DNA from: Candidatus Peribacteria bacterium
GTDB taxonomy: Bacteria > Patescibacteriota > Gracilibacteria > Peribacterales > Peribacteraceae
Length of the DNA stretch: 64,000 nucleotides
Assembly: GCA_028286915.1 (NCBI GenBank)
Contig: JAQBQQ010000006.1
Span: 1-64,000 of the forward strand
Direction: 5' to 3'
Made by a program: the position numbers and the translations under genes. The notes beneath the pieces were generated by a model. It made no database searches. It was not told the origin of the DNA and saw nothing but the letters and a program-made list of their open reading frames with translations. Shown here in pieces: positions 47,965 to 57,986 of this stretch; position 1 is the stretch's first letter; each line of letters opens with the position of its first letter.

Positions 47965-48064
47965 AGAGGATATCGTCATAATTCTTATCCTAAGGGTTCT
48001 CCGGCAAATTTCCGCAAAACGGGTCTGGCCAAAGTGTTATTTCTGCATATACTGCCTGCACCAC

Positions 48065-48158
48065 GGAGAGGTGCCTGAGTGGCCGAAAGGGCCGCACTGC
48101 TAATGCGGTATACGGGATTAAACCCGTATCGGGGGTTCGAATCCCCCCCTCTCCGCCA
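48065..48158 (+). tRNA. tRNA-Ser (anticodon GCU), encoded CCA
   Basis: GGAGAGGTGCCTGAGTGGCCGAAAGG..., loop CTGCTAA, GGTTCGAATCC, long variable arm. Confidence 0.96.
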
Positions 48159-48163
48159 TCCGT

Positions 48164-48201
48164 CTTCGTCCGCCGTGGCGGACTGCGGCCGGCAGGCCAG
48201 C
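48164..48201 (+). repeat. Copy D of tRNA-linked hairpin repeat
   Basis: CTTCGTCCGC-CGTG-GCGGACTGCGGCCGGCAGGCCAGC; 34/38 identical to copy C with a compensatory stem pair. Confidence 0.75.
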
Positions 48202-48332
48202 TATAATAGCGGCTTACATTCAGCCGTATCAGACAAATAGCTTCGGCTGGCAGATATTTTCACGTATCTGCACTATAAGCGATATCTGTAAAATCCCACG
48301 ACTCGGCCGCCGTCTCATGCTTTACTGTCCGT

Positions 48333-49277
48333 ATGTCGACACTTCGTCATGTTCCGGTTTTTCATGCGTTTGGGCACCGGCAAGGTGAAGATAGCCTGAT
48401 GATGCAACTTTTGGCCCCAAAAAACGATGATATCGTCATTGATTGCACCCTGGGTCTGGCCGGCCACGCCAAAGCTTTTCTGGAAAAAACTGCTCCGGCA
48501 GGGCACCTGTACGGCCTGGATGCCGATGCCGATAACATTGCTCTCGCCAACGAAAATCTATCGGACTTTCAAAGCAGATGTACACTGATTCATTCCAATT
48601 TTCGCCATCTGCCCGAACTGCATTTGCCACCGGCAAATATTATCTTTGCGGATCTCGGTCTTAGCTCCGCGCATGTGGATGACCCGGAAAGGGGATTCAG
48701 CTTCCGGACAGAAGGCCCGCTAGATTTACGGTTTGACCGTTCCACTGGCATAACAGCGGCGGAATACATTGCCCAAACCAATGAAAGTGACCTGAAATAT
48801 ATGTTCCGGCGTTTTGGCGAGCTGAAAGAAGCCAACCGAATTGCTCATGCGCTTTTTGCCGCCGCGCGACATGAAGTATTACGTACTACGACGGATCTTG
48901 TGCGGGTATGCGATGAAACATTCGGTTACAGGGCTCCTGCGCTGTTGCCGCAGATTTTTCAGGCTTTACGCATGCAGGTGAATGATGAGCTGGGTGCGCT
49001 GGAAAAGCTCCTGGCTACCGCTCCGTATATGCTCAAGCCCGGCGGCAGATTCGGCATTATCACTTTTCATTCTCTGGAGGACCGGCTGGTTAAGCGTACT
49101 TTTAAAAATCTGGCGCAGCCTGAAATAGATGAAATAACCGGACAAATTCGTACGGCTGCACCATTTGATTTGCTGACAAGAAAGCCACTCACGCCAACTG
49201 CCGGAGAAATCAGCCTAAACCCGCGCGCCAGAAGCGCACACTTCCGCGCCATTATCCGCACAGAACAGACGGCATGA
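48333..49277 (+). CDS. rsmH: 16S rRNA (cytosine1402-N4)-methyltransferase
   Basis: VIDCTLGLAGHAKAFLEK, ADLGLSSAHVDDPERGFSFR, LKPGGRFGIITFHSLEDRLVK. Confidence 0.97.
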   Translation: MSTLRHVPVFHAFGHRQGEDSLMMQLLAPKNDDIVIDCTLGLAGHAKAFLEKTAPAGHLYGLDADADNIALANENLSDFQSRCTLIHSNFRHLPELHLPPANIIFADLGLSSAHVDDPERGFSFRTEGPLDLRFDRSTGITAAEYIAQTNESDLKYMFRRFGELKEANRIAHALFAAARHEVLRTTTDLVRVCDETFGYRAPALLPQIFQALRMQVNDELGALEKLLATAPYMLKPGGRFGIITFHSLEDRLVKRTFKNLAQPEIDEITGQIRTAAPFDLLTRKPLTPTAGEISLNPRARSAHFRAIIRTEQTA

Positions 49278-49289
49278 GTCAATCGTGAG

Positions 49290-49697
49290 ATGCGAGCAAT
49301 CTGCTACAATGCATCCGCTGTGTTTTCATTTTTGAAAGAATCATCGGCTGTGCCCCGGCGGCTGTCACTCGGCCGCATGGTAAACCAAAGTACCGTGCTT
49401 CTTATGGTCAGCATCGGTTCACTTATTCTTATTCTGGCGCTTCTTATTCTTTTTCACGAGAATGCCAATGCCACTAAGGGCTACGACTTGCGCAAATTGG
49501 AATCCGACCGCTCGGCCTATTTCCTGGAGCAGGAGGTCTTAAATATGCAGATTGCCGAAGCGCAGGCGCTGGAAAAACTGCGGACGGACTCTCAAATCGG
49601 TACTATGATACCGGTCAAAAATCCCCGTTTCGTGCCATCAGCCGCCCAGATAATTACTCCAAAAAAATCTGACCCGGTTGCTAAAAACAACTATTAG
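49290..49697 (+). CDS. FtsL-like / septum formation initiator-like protein
   Basis: Single TM followed by coiled coil, positioned directly after rsmH. Confidence 0.55.
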   Translation: MRAICYNASAVFSFLKESSAVPRRLSLGRMVNQSTVLLMVSIGSLILILALLILFHENANATKGYDLRKLESDRSAYFLEQEVLNMQIAEAQALEKLRTDSQIGTMIPVKNPRFVPSAAQIITPKKSDPVAKNNY

Positions 49698-49880
49698 CCA
49701 TATATAAGCCAATAGGACTGGATTGTAAATTTTAAACTTTCTGCATACGACAGGCAGAGGCACGGGGGTTTCTACCTCAAAAAAATTATTCCGTATTCAC
49801 GGCCTCTCGAATATATGAGACTGGCGCCGGACAGCTTTTTTTGCTATACTAATAGGATTTATTTTTTCACATACATACCA

Positions 49881-50003
49881 ATGTCTTTCTATCAGCTCCT
49901 TCCCTACGCCATGTTCGTAGACGCCGTTGCCATCGGCTACATTCTCCAGACCGTCTGGTCACGCAGCCGCACCCGTCCTTTGAATATGGAAGTTCCGGAA
50001 TAA
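49881..50003 (+). CDS. 40-aa membrane microprotein MSFYQLLPYAMFVDAVAIGYILQTVWSRSRTRPLNMEVPE
   Basis: TATACT-like -10 upstream, strong terminator downstream, one hydrophobic segment. Confidence 0.5.
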   Translation: MSFYQLLPYAMFVDAVAIGYILQTVWSRSRTRPLNMEVPE

Positions 50004-50029
50004 AATCCGGCAGTACATGACGCTTTATA

Positions 50030-50062
50030 AAAAAAACCGGAGCATAATGCTCCGGTTTTTTT
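50030..50062. terminator. Bidirectional terminator
   Basis: ACCGGAGCATaATGCTCCGGT flanked by A and T tracts. Confidence 0.85.
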
Positions 50063-50073
50063 GTCATAACGTA

Positions 50074-51081
50074 TTATCGATTACGTGCAGATTCGTGTCT
50101 GTTGTCACAGTAATCAAGATAGTTCTGACGGGTATAGCTATTGTAATACGTACATGTGGAATCCGATGAGCTGCTGCTATTGCCGTAGTAGTCCACGCGC
50201 GTTGTTTCCGTATCAGATGTATTATCTGTTTCGGCACGGAATACAAGACTGGAGTTACTGCTTAAGTTAGTGCGGGTACGGACACGGAGTGTGAGTGTAT
50301 GGATATCATTCGGATACAACCGAAGATTGGTCCACTCGACGTTATTGGAACTCAGACGGGTGCCATTTTCGGTAGCCGATACAAATGTCGTGTTGCTGTC
50401 CAGGTAGCCGCGCACATTTACCGTCGTAGTGTACGACGAGTTATTCCGGACATCGATTGTATAGGTAAGTGCGTCATCGGAACGGACAGGGTCACGGTCA
50501 TCGTTAATAGACAATGTGACGTTGTTATCGATACTGCAGTTGCTACAGTTACTGCTGCCACTGATTACCTTGATCGTCTTCGCCGCACTGTCGCTATCGG
50601 TCTGCACTCGCAAGCGCAACGTGTCGCCGCTGCGGACACCGGAGCTAATGCGGACACGCAAAGTAATTGTCTGCGTTGTACCCTGGTAGACATAAAAACT
50701 GCGCCAGTCCACCTGGTCACTACTGTCGTCCCCGTTGCTGGAAGCGGAGACAAAGGTCATGTTTGGATCCAATAAGGCGTTCACATTTGTTGTGATGTCA
50801 GAATTTCCCCGGTTTCGTAGCTTGATGGTAAAATTTACCGTATCTCCCGCACGGACATTGCTGTAATCGCTGGTAACCGTAGTAGTAATATCCTGATAGC
50901 TGGAAGAGGATATGCGGCTACTGGACGAATTTGAACCGGACGTCGTATTACGGCATACCGTGTCATAGCACATGCCGTTCTGGTAAAAATTGCAGGAACA
51001 GACCTGAATAGCTTCTGCTGCCGGAATAAGCAGCAAAACTGCTGCCACCAGCCCGAAAAATAGAAAAAAAGGTTTTTGCAT
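50074..51081 (-). CDS. Secreted protein with two DUF11-like repeats
   Basis: Signal peptide; VTSDYSNVRAGDTVNFTIKLRNRGNSDITTNVNALLDPNMTFVSAS and second copy DALTYTIDVRNNSSYTTTVNVRGYLDSNTTFVSAT. Confidence 0.85.
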   Translation of the reverse strand: MQKPFFLFFGLVAAVLLLIPAAEAIQVCSCNFYQNGMCYDTVCRNTTSGSNSSSSRISSSSYQDITTTVTSDYSNVRAGDTVNFTIKLRNRGNSDITTNVNALLDPNMTFVSASSNGDDSSDQVDWRSFYVYQGTTQTITLRVRISSGVRSGDTLRLRVQTDSDSAAKTIKVISGSSNCSNCSIDNNVTLSINDDRDPVRSDDALTYTIDVRNNSSYTTTVNVRGYLDSNTTFVSATENGTRLSSNNVEWTNLRLYPNDIHTLTLRVRTRTNLSSNSSLVFRAETDNTSDTETTRVDYYGNSSSSSDSTCTYYNSYTRQNYLDYCDNRHESARNR

Positions 51082-51160
51082 AGGGAATAAGGCTATTTCT
51101 AATTATTTGAGCCGTCAAGAGTCAAATTGACGAATATCTGTATTTATTTATGATAATCAT

Positions 51161-51805
51161 TTGGCTATTTTTCTGCACGCACAAGACACATCATACTTCA
51201 AAGGCGGCCTGCGTCATTCGATTTGCGGGCATTTATTGCTCTATCGTAAAGCAGTGTCTCATCTGCCATATTTTTATAGCACCACAAAGACCGGCAAAAG
51301 GTTCTTTCGACGCAGGGCGTTCACACTCATAGAACTGCTGATTGTCGTTGCTATTATTGCCGTATTGGCCGCTATTGTCTTCTTTAGCGTAGGTGGCAAT
51401 ATCAAAAAAACTAAATTTGTGCGGGCAAAAGCAGAGTTAGCCCAAATATCTCAGGCTTTGAATCAATATATTATAGAAAATAAAGGCGCTCTTCCGCCTG
51501 ATGCCGACCGTTCCGTACCACCGGGTATTGAATCCTATCTCGGACCGGGAATATGGCCGAACGGACCGTGGGAAGGAAGCGTATATGACTGGGATGTATA
51601 TCCGGATCGGATAAGCGGACCAAATTATCAGGTTTCCATTCGTTTCTGTCCGCTGGGAAAACCAGCCGACTGCCATTTCCCGGATGAACCCTGGGCCGCC
51701 AACTTCGATTATTACAGCAGCGTCTATTTCTGTGTACAGGGAAATTGCAAAGCTCATCCGGATCAGCCACAAGACCATGCTGGCTACTGTATTAATTGTC
51801 AGTAA
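51161..51805 (+). CDS. Type II/IV prepilin-like (pseudopilin) protein; start uncertain
   Basis: RRRAFTLIELLIVVAIIAVLAAIVFFSVGG prepilin N-methylation motif. Confidence 0.88.
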   Translation: MAIFLHAQDTSYFKGGLRHSICGHLLLYRKAVSHLPYFYSTTKTGKRFFRRRAFTLIELLIVVAIIAVLAAIVFFSVGGNIKKTKFVRAKAELAQISQALNQYIIENKGALPPDADRSVPPGIESYLGPGIWPNGPWEGSVYDWDVYPDRISGPNYQVSIRFCPLGKPADCHFPDEPWAANFDYYSSVYFCVQGNCKAHPDQPQDHAGYCINCQ

Positions 51806-52771
51806 TCAGGTCTTGAAACGGATAGGAATATGGCGCTCCTGCCCGCGTTTGCCCGGTGCCAGATATTCAAAAATTTCTACCGTGCCCTGTTTCCCCTTGG
51901 CTGCCGTATAAGGTATGGGCAATGAAATGGTTCCGTAGTTTCCTTTTTTGGGAAGCGGCACAAAGAAATCCTGCAACGCCAGTTCCGTACCATCGGCATC
52001 CAGAATACGCACCCGTACAGGATTATCGTAAATTCGTGCCCGGCCGGTAAGGGTAAAGGGATTTGCAATTGCTTCGCCTTCAACCGGGTTCTGAATATAT
52101 AGAACAAGATCCTGTGCCTCCAATGCCGCATCGGTCATCGTGTCTTCCTCATACACTTTACCATCCGGTGTCTGACATATGCGCGGGCTGCCATCGTTTA
52201 CGTAATAGCCTGCCGCCGCACACTCTTCAAAGGTATCCAATTCGGGCGTTTTCACTTTTGTCGCCACAACAGCCGCCTTATTTCCAAAAAAATAACGAAC
52301 GCCCAGGTAACCGCCGGTGGAAATACCACCGATCAGAATCATAGCTCCGCCTGTCATGAGTAATGTCCTGAACAATGCCGGTAAACCTTCGTCATTTTTG
52401 AGCTGAAAAAAAGAACCCGATGCAGTCGCCTTAACTGGTGATGCATCTGCAACTGACGGTGCCACCCATTGCGGTACAGATGCAGGAGAGAACGAAGGCG
52501 GATTGGCATGGAGAGTGTCTTGTGCCGGCGGCAATGTATGTAATTCCTTATGAGAATAGGTTGTTAAACCGCCTTTTTGTGCCGGGAAAAAATCCGGTGA
52601 CGGGCTGCGAGAAGCAGCCGGTTTATTTTCTGCAGGCGTAGAAATCGATTTGGTGCCCGCTTTCTTTTTTTCTTTGCCGGCAGTTTTCTTGACGGCAGAA
52701 GATTTTTTTACAACCGGCTTCTTGGGTGCCGTAATTTTTTTCGGAGTAGTGCTTTGCAATTTCTTAGGCAT
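51806..52771 (-). CDS. Membrane protein with Lys/Ala-rich N-terminus, Cys motif and C-terminal Gmad2-like domain
   Basis: FEECAAAGYYVNDGSPRICQTPDGKVYEED; LYIQNPVEGEAIANPFTLTGRARIYDNPVRVRI. Confidence 0.75.
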   Translation of the reverse strand: MPKKLQSTTPKKITAPKKPVVKKSSAVKKTAGKEKKKAGTKSISTPAENKPAASRSPSPDFFPAQKGGLTTYSHKELHTLPPAQDTLHANPPSFSPASVPQWVAPSVADASPVKATASGSFFQLKNDEGLPALFRTLLMTGGAMILIGGISTGGYLGVRYFFGNKAAVVATKVKTPELDTFEECAAAGYYVNDGSPRICQTPDGKVYEEDTMTDAALEAQDLVLYIQNPVEGEAIANPFTLTGRARIYDNPVRVRILDADGTELALQDFFVPLPKKGNYGTISLPIPYTAAKGKQGTVEIFEYLAPGKRGQERHIPIRFKT

Positions 52772-52940
52772 AGTAAAATACTACCAGTTAGCGCTAATAG
52801 AAGTACTTCCCGACAAACAGAGGTGTGGTGAAATGGAAGAACATTGCCATGCAGACAAAGTTGGAAAATTTTGCATGAAAAGCAGTCCTCATTGCTCCAT
52901 TACATTCAGAAGCAGACTTTCATTCCATGCCTACAACGTA

Positions 52941-53498
52941 TTAGTTTTTAAGTAATTTTAACACCGTATTCCAGTTCCGGGTTGTTACATTTTTTCCGTA
53001 TGATTTCTCCAGTATCTTCATGGCATCGGTGGATTGTACTGTCGGCTCTAAAACCAGAACACTGCACACTTCCGTATTGGACGCCCGTAGAATGGTAAAA
53101 TTTCCGGCAGGGGATTTATATGGCAGCTTGACCGTTGCGGTAACAGCCTCAGCTAAAAACGTAACATACAGCTGCGTATCATCAGTCATTGGTATGTTGC
53201 CAAAAGGATCGGCATCTATAAGTTTTTGCATGTCCCAAACGGATCGAATAATAACATTCGAATGAAACCCGAACGATTGCTCGATAATTTTTTCGATCTT
53301 CTCGGCTACGTGCGGAGTCTTGTCTTCCGGCGCATCAAACAAGATATTTCCGCTGTTCAGCAAAGTCTGTACATTCTTAAAACCTGCTTTCTCCAGAGCC
53401 TTCGTCAGTTCTGCCATGCTCACTTTTTTATGGCCGCCTACGTTAATGCCCCTAAGAAATGCAACATAGCGAATGGAATGGGCATCGGAAGGCTTCAT
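52941..53498 (-). CDS. DUF1697 family protein
   Basis: RYVAFLRGINVGGHKKVSMAELTKALEKAGFKNVQTLLNSGNILFDA. Confidence 0.93.
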   Translation of the reverse strand: MKPSDAHSIRYVAFLRGINVGGHKKVSMAELTKALEKAGFKNVQTLLNSGNILFDAPEDKTPHVAEKIEKIIEQSFGFHSNVIIRSVWDMQKLIDADPFGNIPMTDDTQLYVTFLAEAVTATVKLPYKSPAGNFTILRASNTEVCSVLVLEPTVQSTDAMKILEKSYGKNVTTRNWNTVLKLLKN

Positions 53499-53583
53499 GA
53501 CTCATAGCCTAGTATAAATCTTCTCAAACACCCACTCGAAAAAAGTGAAATTTTTGATGAACAAACAACATGAGTCTGCTAAT

Positions 53584-54228
53584 ATGGACTATATGAAAAT
53601 CACTAAGCTCGGACATTGTTGCATGCTTATCGAAGAAAATGGCGTACGAATACTCACGGATCCCGGCGCGTGGACAACCACGCAGCTGGACGTACGCAAT
53701 CTGGATATAATTCTTATTACGCACGAACACGCGGATCATTTTCATCTGGATTCACTCAAAAAAATTCTGGAGCACAATACAAATGCCATCGTGGTGACCA
53801 ACAAGAGCACCGGCGCGCTGCTGGATAAAGAGGGGATTTCTTATCAGGGCGTGGATGATGGAACAATGGAAATAATACAGGGAATTGCAATCAGCGGACA
53901 CGGCACGAAACACGCCGTTATTTACCCCGCACTTCCGAACATGGAAAATACGGGTTTCTTTATTGCCAACAAGTTTTTCTTTCCCGGTGATTCATTTGTC
54001 ATGCCGCCATTGCCGGTGGATATTCTGGCACTGCCCATTGCCGGACCATGGATGAAACTATCCGAAGCTATTGATTACCTGAAAGAAGTAAACCCCCGCA
54101 TCTCATTCCCGGTTCATGATGGCATGATTCAGCCGGTGGACTGGCTGCATGCAAGTATTGAGCACATTTCCAAAAGTCTCGGCCTGAATTTTCAAGCGGT
54201 AAAAGTTGGGGAGGAAAACGAGTGGTAA
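53584..54228 (+). CDS. MBL-fold metal-dependent hydrolase (UPF0173-like)
   Basis: KITKLGHCCMLIEENGVRILTDPG, ILITHEHADHFHLDSL. Confidence 0.9.
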   Translation: MDYMKITKLGHCCMLIEENGVRILTDPGAWTTTQLDVRNLDIILITHEHADHFHLDSLKKILEHNTNAIVVTNKSTGALLDKEGISYQGVDDGTMEIIQGIAISGHGTKHAVIYPALPNMENTGFFIANKFFFPGDSFVMPPLPVDILALPIAGPWMKLSEAIDYLKEVNPRISFPVHDGMIQPVDWLHASIEHISKSLGLNFQAVKVGEENEW

Positions 54229-54234
54229 ATCCAA

Positions 54235-54444
54235 TCAATCACCTGCATTCCATTGTCTCTGAAATTCATCTGAAGGTGTCCACACTCTCTGGTTTCTTAT
54301 TTTTCCATCCGGTGACTGGGTAATGACTCGCCAGACGTCTTCTCGTACCTGTTCTTTGGAGACGACTATAAAAGCAGGGCAATGTATTTTTAATGGAGGT
54401 GGTTCTTCTGGGGACTTTTTCCTGAAAAAAGAAAGGATGTTCAT
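54235..54444 (-). CDS. Hypothetical protein, 69 aa
   Basis: Open frame with coding-like composition. Confidence 0.45.
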   Translation of the reverse strand: MNILSFFRKKSPEEPPPLKIHCPAFIVVSKEQVREDVWRVITQSPDGKIRNQRVWTPSDEFQRQWNAGD

Positions 54445-54507
54445 AATGGAATGGTATTCTTTATGAGAGATTATAAAGATCTAAGATTAGATAAAGTCCA
54501 CCTGCGG

Positions 54508-55191
54508 CTATTGCAAAACAAAAGCTGCATCACTTACATCACTGGCTAACAAGGGAAGGATGAAGGGATGAGCATAATCAGGCTGGCCTTTGCTTCCATC
54601 GGGGATAAGAATATTTTCGCCATCGAACGTATCAAATTCATCAGTTAAAATATCAACCGGATCTTCAATGCCATTGCTTGGTGTTTTGTTTCTTATAAGG
54701 AGAAGCACTCTATATTCGCCAGGACCAGGCGATTGTTCTGTTGTATCAAGACCTCCATTATGCTGAAGTTTTTCTGGCCTCCAAACATATGATGCTTTTG
54801 ATATATCGGTTACACCACCAATATAACCTTCCACTATTCCATCAGTCCTTAGCAAATATAGCTCTATAAGCATATTTTTCGATATTTTCTTTTTTAGCGA
54901 ATTACTGATTTTATAACGAATAGTAATATTAGAACTCATGGTAAATTTCTCTCCGCCATTAGGAGCAACAATAGAAATATCAGGCGATTGTATGTTGGGA
55001 ATACTTGGCTTTGGCAATTGTTCACTTATTAATGATGACGCTTCTTCACTCGAAGAAGCTGATGAAAATGTATCAACTGATGCACCCGGGCTTGCTGTAT
55101 CCGCGGTATGGGATACATCTTCCGGTGCTACGCATGAAGTTAAAAAAAGCAAAGAACCTATACTAATACTAATTGATAAAAATTTAATCAT
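54508..55191 (-). CDS. Putative lipoprotein with Kre9/KNH-like Ig-type domain
   Basis: Lipobox LLFLTSCVAP; IVAPNGGEKFTMSSNITIRYKIS. Confidence 0.7.
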   Translation of the reverse strand: MIKFLSISISIGSLLFLTSCVAPEDVSHTADTASPGASVDTFSSASSSEEASSLISEQLPKPSIPNIQSPDISIVAPNGGEKFTMSSNITIRYKISNSLKKKISKNMLIELYLLRTDGIVEGYIGGVTDISKASYVWRPEKLQHNGGLDTTEQSPGPGEYRVLLLIRNKTPSNGIEDPVDILTDEFDTFDGENILIPDGSKGQPDYAHPFILPLLASDVSDAAFVLQ

Positions 55192-55235
55192 CAGAACATC
55201 TTTGGAAGTAAAACAAGTACTATATGTGAGCTGAA

Positions 55236-55312
55236 TGGTACCCCGGACAGGAGTCGAACCTGTGACCTCGACCTTAGAAGGGTCTTGCTCTATCCAACTG
55301 AGCTACCGGGGC
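55236..55312 (-). tRNA. tRNA-Arg (anticodon UCU), encoded CCA
   Basis: GCCCCGGTAGCTCAGTTGGATAGAGC..., loop CTTCTAA, GGTTCGACTCC, CCGGGGTACCA. Confidence 0.96.
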
Positions 55313-55340
55313 ATAACGATGATACTCATGATTTCCCCAA

Positions 55341-55380
55341 CTGCTTGCCGGTCGTAATCCGCAGGGCGGACGAAGGCTGG
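55341..55380 (-). repeat. Copy E of tRNA-linked hairpin repeat
   Basis: minus: CCAGCCTTCGTCCGC-CCT-GCGGATTACGACCGGCAAGCAG. Confidence 0.65.
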
Positions 55381-55557
55381 AGCTACCGGGACGTACGTGA
55401 ATTATGAAGGATGAATGCTGAATTATGAAGGGGAACATTTACTGCTCCCACAGAGCAATACATAAAACGCAAAATATCAATATGTATGTAGCATCATATA
55501 TTTTGCATAAAGCAGCCGGATTGCCTAAAATGACTGTTTCATGCTATAATACTACTA

Positions 55558-56073
55558 ATGGAACCAATACAAACACCAGTTCAGCATCCGCATGAAGATG
55601 TGCAGCAAAACCGTGATTTGGCGGCACTTAGTTATGTGTGGATATTTTCGGTCATACTTTTTTTCCTTCGCCGCGAATCGCCGTTTATTCATTTTCACAG
55701 CAAGCAAGGCATCATTCTATTTCTTCTGTCTATTCCCGTCTGGTTTATTCCGTATATTGGTCACCCGCTGGAACTAATGATTCTGGCCGGCATGGTTATT
55801 GGCTTTCTGGGCGCGGCGGAAGGTGAATGGAAAGATGTGCCGTTTATCGGGCCACTTTCCAGGGGCGAAACCAACCTGCGCGATACCTGGAAACAAATGA
55901 GCCAATCGCTGATTCAGCTGTTTCAGAAGCTAAAGCAAGCCGCGCGTGATGACAGCCGGAAGAAAGCACTACGGTCAGCCGCACTGCAAGTTTCGCCAGA
56001 GAGCGCCTTGGCGCCGGGTAAAGATGCTTCTACCATGGCGCAGACTTCTTCACCAACCACTCCCCATGTATAA
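55558..56073 (+). CDS. DUF4870/TIC20-like membrane protein
   Basis: LSYVWIFSVILFFLRRESPFIHFHSKQGIILFLLSIPVWFIPYIG. Confidence 0.75.
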   Translation: MEPIQTPVQHPHEDVQQNRDLAALSYVWIFSVILFFLRRESPFIHFHSKQGIILFLLSIPVWFIPYIGHPLELMILAGMVIGFLGAAEGEWKDVPFIGPLSRGETNLRDTWKQMSQSLIQLFQKLKQAARDDSRKKALRSAALQVSPESALAPGKDASTMAQTSSPTTPHV

Positions 56074-56770
56074 GCGCATCATGCTCAAACTGTCCGGCGA
56101 GGTACTGTCCGGCAACGACGAATTCGGCATCAACAAGCCTGCTCTGGTGGATATTGCCAACCAAATTTGTGAAGTGGCAAAGCTGGGTATGCAAATTGTC
56201 GTCGTAGTGGGAGGCGGGAACATCTGGCGCTACCGCGATACGAAAGAGAGCGGTATAGAGCGTACGGCCAGCGATGCCATGGGCATGCTTGCCACAATTA
56301 TGAATAGTGTGGCTTTGCAATCAGCCCTGGAATTTATCGGTTGCGAGACGCGCGTGTTGTCCGCCATTGAAATTCCTCAATTAGCCGAGCCATTCATTAA
56401 GCGCCGGGCTTTGCGCCACTTCGAGAAAGGCCGCATTGTCATATGTGCCGGCGGAACCGGAAACCCGTACTTTACCACCGATAGTGCGGCGGCATTGCGC
56501 GCGCTGGAGCTGAACTGCGATGTGCTTCTTAAGGCTACAAACGTTGACGGCGTGTACGACAAAGACCCGAATAAGAATGCTGATGCCAAAAAGTACGAAT
56601 CACTTACATACCAGGAAGCACTGGAAAAACACCTGGCCGTTATGGATCAAGCTGCCTTTAGCTTATGCCAGGAGCAGAATCTTCCCATTGTCGTCTTCAA
56701 CTTCCTGAAAACAGGAACATTGCTCCAGGCTGCCAAAGGTGAGCCCGTCGGCACCGTTGTCCACAGCTAA
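56066..56770 (+). CDS. pyrH: UMP kinase
   Basis: YKRIMLKLSGEVLSGNDEFGI, VVVGGGNIWRYRD, MGMLATIMNSVALQSALE; ATG overlaps upstream gene by 8 nt. Confidence 0.97.
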   Translation: MYKRIMLKLSGEVLSGNDEFGINKPALVDIANQICEVAKLGMQIVVVVGGGNIWRYRDTKESGIERTASDAMGMLATIMNSVALQSALEFIGCETRVLSAIEIPQLAEPFIKRRALRHFEKGRIVICAGGTGNPYFTTDSAAALRALELNCDVLLKATNVDGVYDKDPNKNADAKKYESLTYQEALEKHLAVMDQAAFSLCQEQNLPIVVFNFLKTGTLLQAAKGEPVGTVVHS

Positions 56771-56872
56771 ATGTACAACCGTGAATGCATGATGTAGGAT
56801 GCTATTCGGAACGATCAATACAGGTTATTCCTATTTCCATTCTACCTTCATCTACATTTTACATTCTTTTTT

Positions 56873-57415
56873 ATGTCCGATCCACGCATTGTCGCATTTC
56901 ACGCCGCAAATGAGAAAATCCTGTCACACCTTCATACCGAATTTTCCAAGCTGCAGACTGGCCGTGCCAACGCCGCGCAGGTGGAAACGGTAATGGTCGA
57001 CGCCTACGGACAGAGACAGGAACTCCGGGCGGTAGCCGGCATTTCCATTCCGGAATCACGCAGCATTCTCATTCAGCCGTGGGACAAATCTATTATGGGC
57101 GCCGTGGAAAAAGCATTGCAGCAAAGCAACCTGGGTGCCAACCCCGTGAATGACGGCGTGGCGATCCGTATTAATTTTCCACCCATGAACGAAGAGCGTC
57201 GTATGCAGCTTGTAAAAGTAGTAAGCCGCATGGCCGAAGATTCTCGCATTGCAGTCCGTCAGGCACGCCAGGAAGCGCACGATTCCATTAAGCAGGAGAA
57301 AGACGAAGATCTTAAAGAGACGCTGCTGGATTACCTGCAAAAAGCCGTGGACGAAGCCAATGCCAAGATTGCCGAGAGTTCATTAAAGAAAGAAGAGGAA
57401 ATTATGAAAGTATAG
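56873..57415 (+). CDS. frr: Ribosome recycling factor
   Basis: LQTGRANAAQVETVMVDAYG, INFPPMNEERRMQLVK. Confidence 0.97.
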   Translation: MSDPRIVAFHAANEKILSHLHTEFSKLQTGRANAAQVETVMVDAYGQRQELRAVAGISIPESRSILIQPWDKSIMGAVEKALQQSNLGANPVNDGVAIRINFPPMNEERRMQLVKVVSRMAEDSRIAVRQARQEAHDSIKQEKDEDLKETLLDYLQKAVDEANAKIAESSLKKEEEIMKV

Positions 57416-57533
57416 TGAGTAGTGAATGATGTTTAAAATTCAGGAATTATCACGGCAAATTATTTGCCGGATAAACCAACGAAATGTTGAATGAATAAAA
57501 CTGTAACCTGCCACTTACGACCTGCTCACTAAC

Positions 57534-57986
57534 ATGCGCTCAATTATTTTTTTGGCCCATAACGTCCGTTCTCTCTGGAACGTTGGCTCTTTTTTTCGGA
57601 CTGCTGATGCTTTTGCGGTGGAAAAAATTTACCTCACGGGCTACACGGGGCATCCGCCCAGAAAGGAAATTACCAAAACTGCATTGGGCGCGGATAAAAC
57701 GATGCCGTGGGAACATGTCATTGATCCGGCGGATGTAGTACGGCAATTACAAGCGGACGGCTGGACGATTGCATCATTGGAACTGCATCCGGACGCCATT
57801 GACATTCAGCGGTATAAGCCGCCGGAAAAAATTTGCATCATTGTCGGCCATGAATTAACCGGTGTGACCGATGAGCTTTTAAAGCTTTCCGATGTCACAC
57901 TCAAGATTCCCATGCTCGGCGCAAAGGAATCATTGAACGTGGCGGTGGCTGCCGGTATCGCGCTTTCTTATATAAGGTTTGCCTGA
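57534..57986 (+). CDS. SpoU/TrmH family RNA methyltransferase
   Basis: LAHNVRSLWNVGSFFRTADAF, ICIIVGHELTGV, IPMLGAKESLNVAVAAGIALSYIRF. Confidence 0.95.
   Translation: MRSIIFLAHNVRSLWNVGSFFRTADAFAVEKIYLTGYTGHPPRKEITKTALGADKTMPWEHVIDPADVVRQLQADGWTIASLELHPDAIDIQRYKPPEKICIIVGHELTGVTDELLKLSDVTLKIPMLGAKESLNVAVAAGIALSYIRFA

Noticed and set aside
49758-49778. Purine riboswitch suggested by GTTTCTACC
   Set aside because: The remaining conserved P1/P2/P3 junction segments (for example TATAAT... and CCGTAAA) are missing; only the short core matches.
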